Of a DNA stretch of 64,000 nt, positions 62,217 through 64,000 are shown one piece after another. Source of the stretch: DATAUD01 sp036268455 (GTDB lineage Bacteria > Verrucomicrobiota > Verrucomicrobiia > Limisphaerales > Palsa-1400); assembly GCA_036268455.1 (NCBI GenBank), contig DATAUD010000104.1:144008-208007 (forward strand), read 5' to 3'. The notes below the pieces were generated by a model. That model did not search any database. It was not told where the DNA came from and worked only from the letters and a program-made list of their open reading frames with translations. Position 1 is the stretch's first letter; each line of letters starts with the position of its first letter. Made by a program: the position numbers and the translations under genes.

Positions 62217-64000
62217 ATGGACCATATCCGTAACATAGCAATTATCGCCCACGTTGACCACGGCAAGACCACTCTGGTGGATTGCCTGCTCAAACAATCT
62301 GGAACCTTTCGCGCCAATCAGGCCATTTCCTCCACCGAACGCATCATGGATTCGATGGACCTCGAAAAGGAAAAGGGAATCACGATTCGCGCCAAGAACG
62401 CCGCCTTCAAATACAAGGATTATCACATCAATATCGTTGATACTCCGGGGCACGCGGACTTCGGCGGGGAGGTCGAACGCATCATGAATATGATCGACGG
62501 CGTGCTGCTCGTGGTCGATGCCGCCGATGGCCCCCAGGCGCAAACACGCTTCGTTCTGCGCAAGGCGCTTGAGGCGGGAGCCAAACCGATTGTCGTCATT
62601 AATAAGATCGACCGCGATAACGCCGCGCCGCACAAGGTGCTGGACCTGGTGTTCGATCTTTTTGTGTCACTTCATGCGACCGATGAGCAGTTGGATTTCC
62701 CGACGGTTTATACGAGCGCCAAGGAGGGTTACGCGAAGATCGACATCAAGGAGCCAAACACCGACATGTCGCCCCTCTTTGACGCGATTGTTAAATATAT
62801 CCCCCCGCCACGCGCCCATGCGGGTGTGGAGTTCAAGATGCTGGTGGCAAATCTCGATTACTCGGATTATTTGGGACGAATCGCGTTTGGGAAAATTTAC
62901 AGCGGGAAGGTGAAGATCGGCGATCCGGCCGCTTGTCTCCATGGCGACGGCAGAAAAACCGAGGGCAAAATCACGGCCATTTTCCATTTCGAAGGTTTGA
63001 AGCGAATCGAAATTACCGAGGCGCACGCCGGGGACGTTGTTGGGGTGGCGGGGTTTGAGGACGTGTTCATCGGCGAAACAATAACGGATAACGTCACACG
63101 CCAGCCGCTGCCTTTCGTGCCGATTGACCCGCCGACGATCCAGATGCAATTCGCGGTCAATGACGGGCCGCTGGCAGGAATGGACGGAAAACTGGTCACA
63201 GCCCGGCATATCTGGGAACGGCTGACGAAGGAAATCCGCACGAATGTCGCGTTGCGCATTTCGCAATCGGACGCGCCGAATATTTTCAATGTTTCCGGCC
63301 GCGGCGAAATGCAGATCGCCATCCTTGTCGAACAAATGCGCCGGGAAGGACACGAGGTGCTCGTCTCGCGTCCCGAAGTGATTTATCAGAAGGACCAGGA
63401 GGGGCGGTTGCTCGAGCCAATTGAAAAGCTGTTTTTGGAAATCCCGAAGGAATCGATGGGCGGGATCATGGAAAATCTTTCCGGGCGCAAGGCGGATATT
63501 GTGAATATGGACCATCACGGGGAGGAAGTGACGATCGAGGCGCTGATTCCGATGCGTGGTTTGATTGGCTTTGAAACGGACATGGTGAACACCACTCGCG
63601 GCCTCGGCGTGATGAGCCATTTGTTCCACGAATACGGACCGGACCGCGGGGAGATTGCCGCGCGGAAAAACGGATCGCTTGTCAGCATGGAAGATGGAGA
63701 GGCGATGGCATATGCGTTGAATATGGTTCAAGAACGCGGAAGACTGATGGTTGAACCGGGGGAGAAAATTTACAAGGGGATGATCGTCGGGGAAAACGCG
63801 CGCGAAAACGATATTCCGGTGAATCCCTGCAAAGCGAAGCGGCTGACGAACATGCGATCGCAGGGCGATGGCAAAGGCATCCAGCTTGACCCGCCTTTGA
63901 AGATGTCGCTGGAGCGGGCGCTGGAATACATCGGGCCGGATGAGTACGTCGAAGCGACGCCGAAAAGTTTGCGATTGCGGAAAAAGATCCTCGATGAGAA
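62217..64000 (+). CDS. typA: Ribosome-associated GTPase TypA/BipA (cut by the window end)
   Basis: The first 594 codons of a translational GTPase of about 610 residues. The G domain has HVDHGKTT (P-loop, 12-19), the switch I Thr in GITIRAK, DTPGHADF and NKID. The EF-Tu-like domain 2 (GKIYSGKVKIGDP), two EF-G-like domains (FNVSGRGEMQIAILVEQMRREG; IPMRGLIGFETDMVNTTRG) and the BipA-specific C-terminus (GENARENDIPVNPCKAKRLTNMRSQG) follow. BipA binds 70S ribosomes and helps 50S assembly and growth under stress or cold. ATG at 62217 gives MDHIRNIAIIAHVDHGK, the family start. The gene is preceded by a 250-base non-coding leader. Confidence 0.95.
   Translation, partial: MDHIRNIAIIAHVDHGKTTLVDCLLKQSGTFRANQAISSTERIMDSMDLEKEKGITIRAKNAAFKYKDYHINIVDTPGHADFGGEVERIMNMIDGVLLVVDAADGPQAQTRFVLRKALEAGAKPIVVINKIDRDNAAPHKVLDLVFDLFVSLHATDEQLDFPTVYTSAKEGYAKIDIKEPNTDMSPLFDAIVKYIPPPRAHAGVEFKMLVANLDYSDYLGRIAFGKIYSGKVKIGDPAACLHGDGRKTEGKITAIFHFEGLKRIEITEAHAGDVVGVAGFEDVFIGETITDNVTRQPLPFVPIDPPTIQMQFAVNDGPLAGMDGKLVTARHIWERLTKEIRTNVALRISQSDAPNIFNVSGRGEMQIAILVEQMRREGHEVLVSRPEVIYQKDQEGRLLEPIEKLFLEIPKESMGGIMENLSGRKADIVNMDHHGEEVTIEALIPMRGLIGFETDMVNTTRGLGVMSHLFHEYGPDRGEIAARKNGSLVSMEDGEAMAYALNMVQERGRLMVEPGEKIYKGMIVGENARENDIPVNPCKAKRLTNMRSQGDGKGIQLDPPLKMSLERALEYIGPDEYVEATPKSLRLRKKILDE

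Overview
The window looks like a chromosomal piece of a free-living Verrucomicrobiota bacterium, probably a soil or sediment lineage near Pedosphaera/Limisphaerales. This is inferred from protein style only: prepilin-type small secreted proteins ending in an H-X-DG-like module, LamG and Ig-like secreted giants with the typical C-terminal 'LTWS...FYRI' sequence-comparison module, Y_Y_Y propeller histidine kinases, an ECF sigma factor paired with a WD40 Ser/Thr kinase, and many secreted glycosidases. No rRNA, complete tRNA, CRISPR array or prophage was seen.

Layout. (1) 1-740: a gene-poor start with a tRNA 3'-end remnant, a hairpin and a small GIY-YIG nuclease. (2) 816-27886: an extracellular polymer-degradation region. 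It holds a four-LamG surface protein, a prepilin-like protein, an operon of sensor kinase, response regulator and GH2 enzyme joined by ATGA overlaps, a glutaminase-A-like DUF4965 enzyme, a GH127-type (DUF1680) enzyme overlapping a GH2-LamG enzyme, and, divergently, a GxGYxYP protein overlapping a sedolisin (S53) protease. Three copies of one palindrome (816, 14921, 21096) sit upstream of genes in this region and suggest a shared regulator. (3) 28005-29924: an adenine methyltransferase facing a NotI-like endonuclease that is broken by a one-base frameshift. (4) 30029-36955: a four-gene operon of two paralogous LamG-like secreted proteins, a terpene-cyclase-fold repeat protein and a large DUF4175-like membrane protein. 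(5) 37050-44767: a serine hydrolase, a split phosphotransacetylase pair with hisC, two small membrane-anchored proteins, a ThuA-like protein and a zinc-ribbon relic. (6) 44784-50939: two tandem 3-kb beta-propeller genes, one carrying two frameshifts. (7) 51180-56732: a HipA-like kinase/DUF3037 pair, a polytopic membrane protein and an S74-autoproteolytic fibre-like protein. (8) 56892-61037: the sigma factor and Ser/Thr kinase pair. (9) 61143-64000: a nucleotidyltransferase/small-protein pair, a relic of a type I restriction subunit and the start of typA/bipA, which runs off the window.

How it works together: the first half can be read as a set of sensor-controlled and palindrome-controlled enzymes that break down arabinose- or galactose-containing polysaccharides and protein outside the cytoplasm. 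The second half is ordinary metabolism and surface proteins mixed with defence or stress modules, several of them decaying. Functions are assigned from motifs read by eye; no database search was possible.
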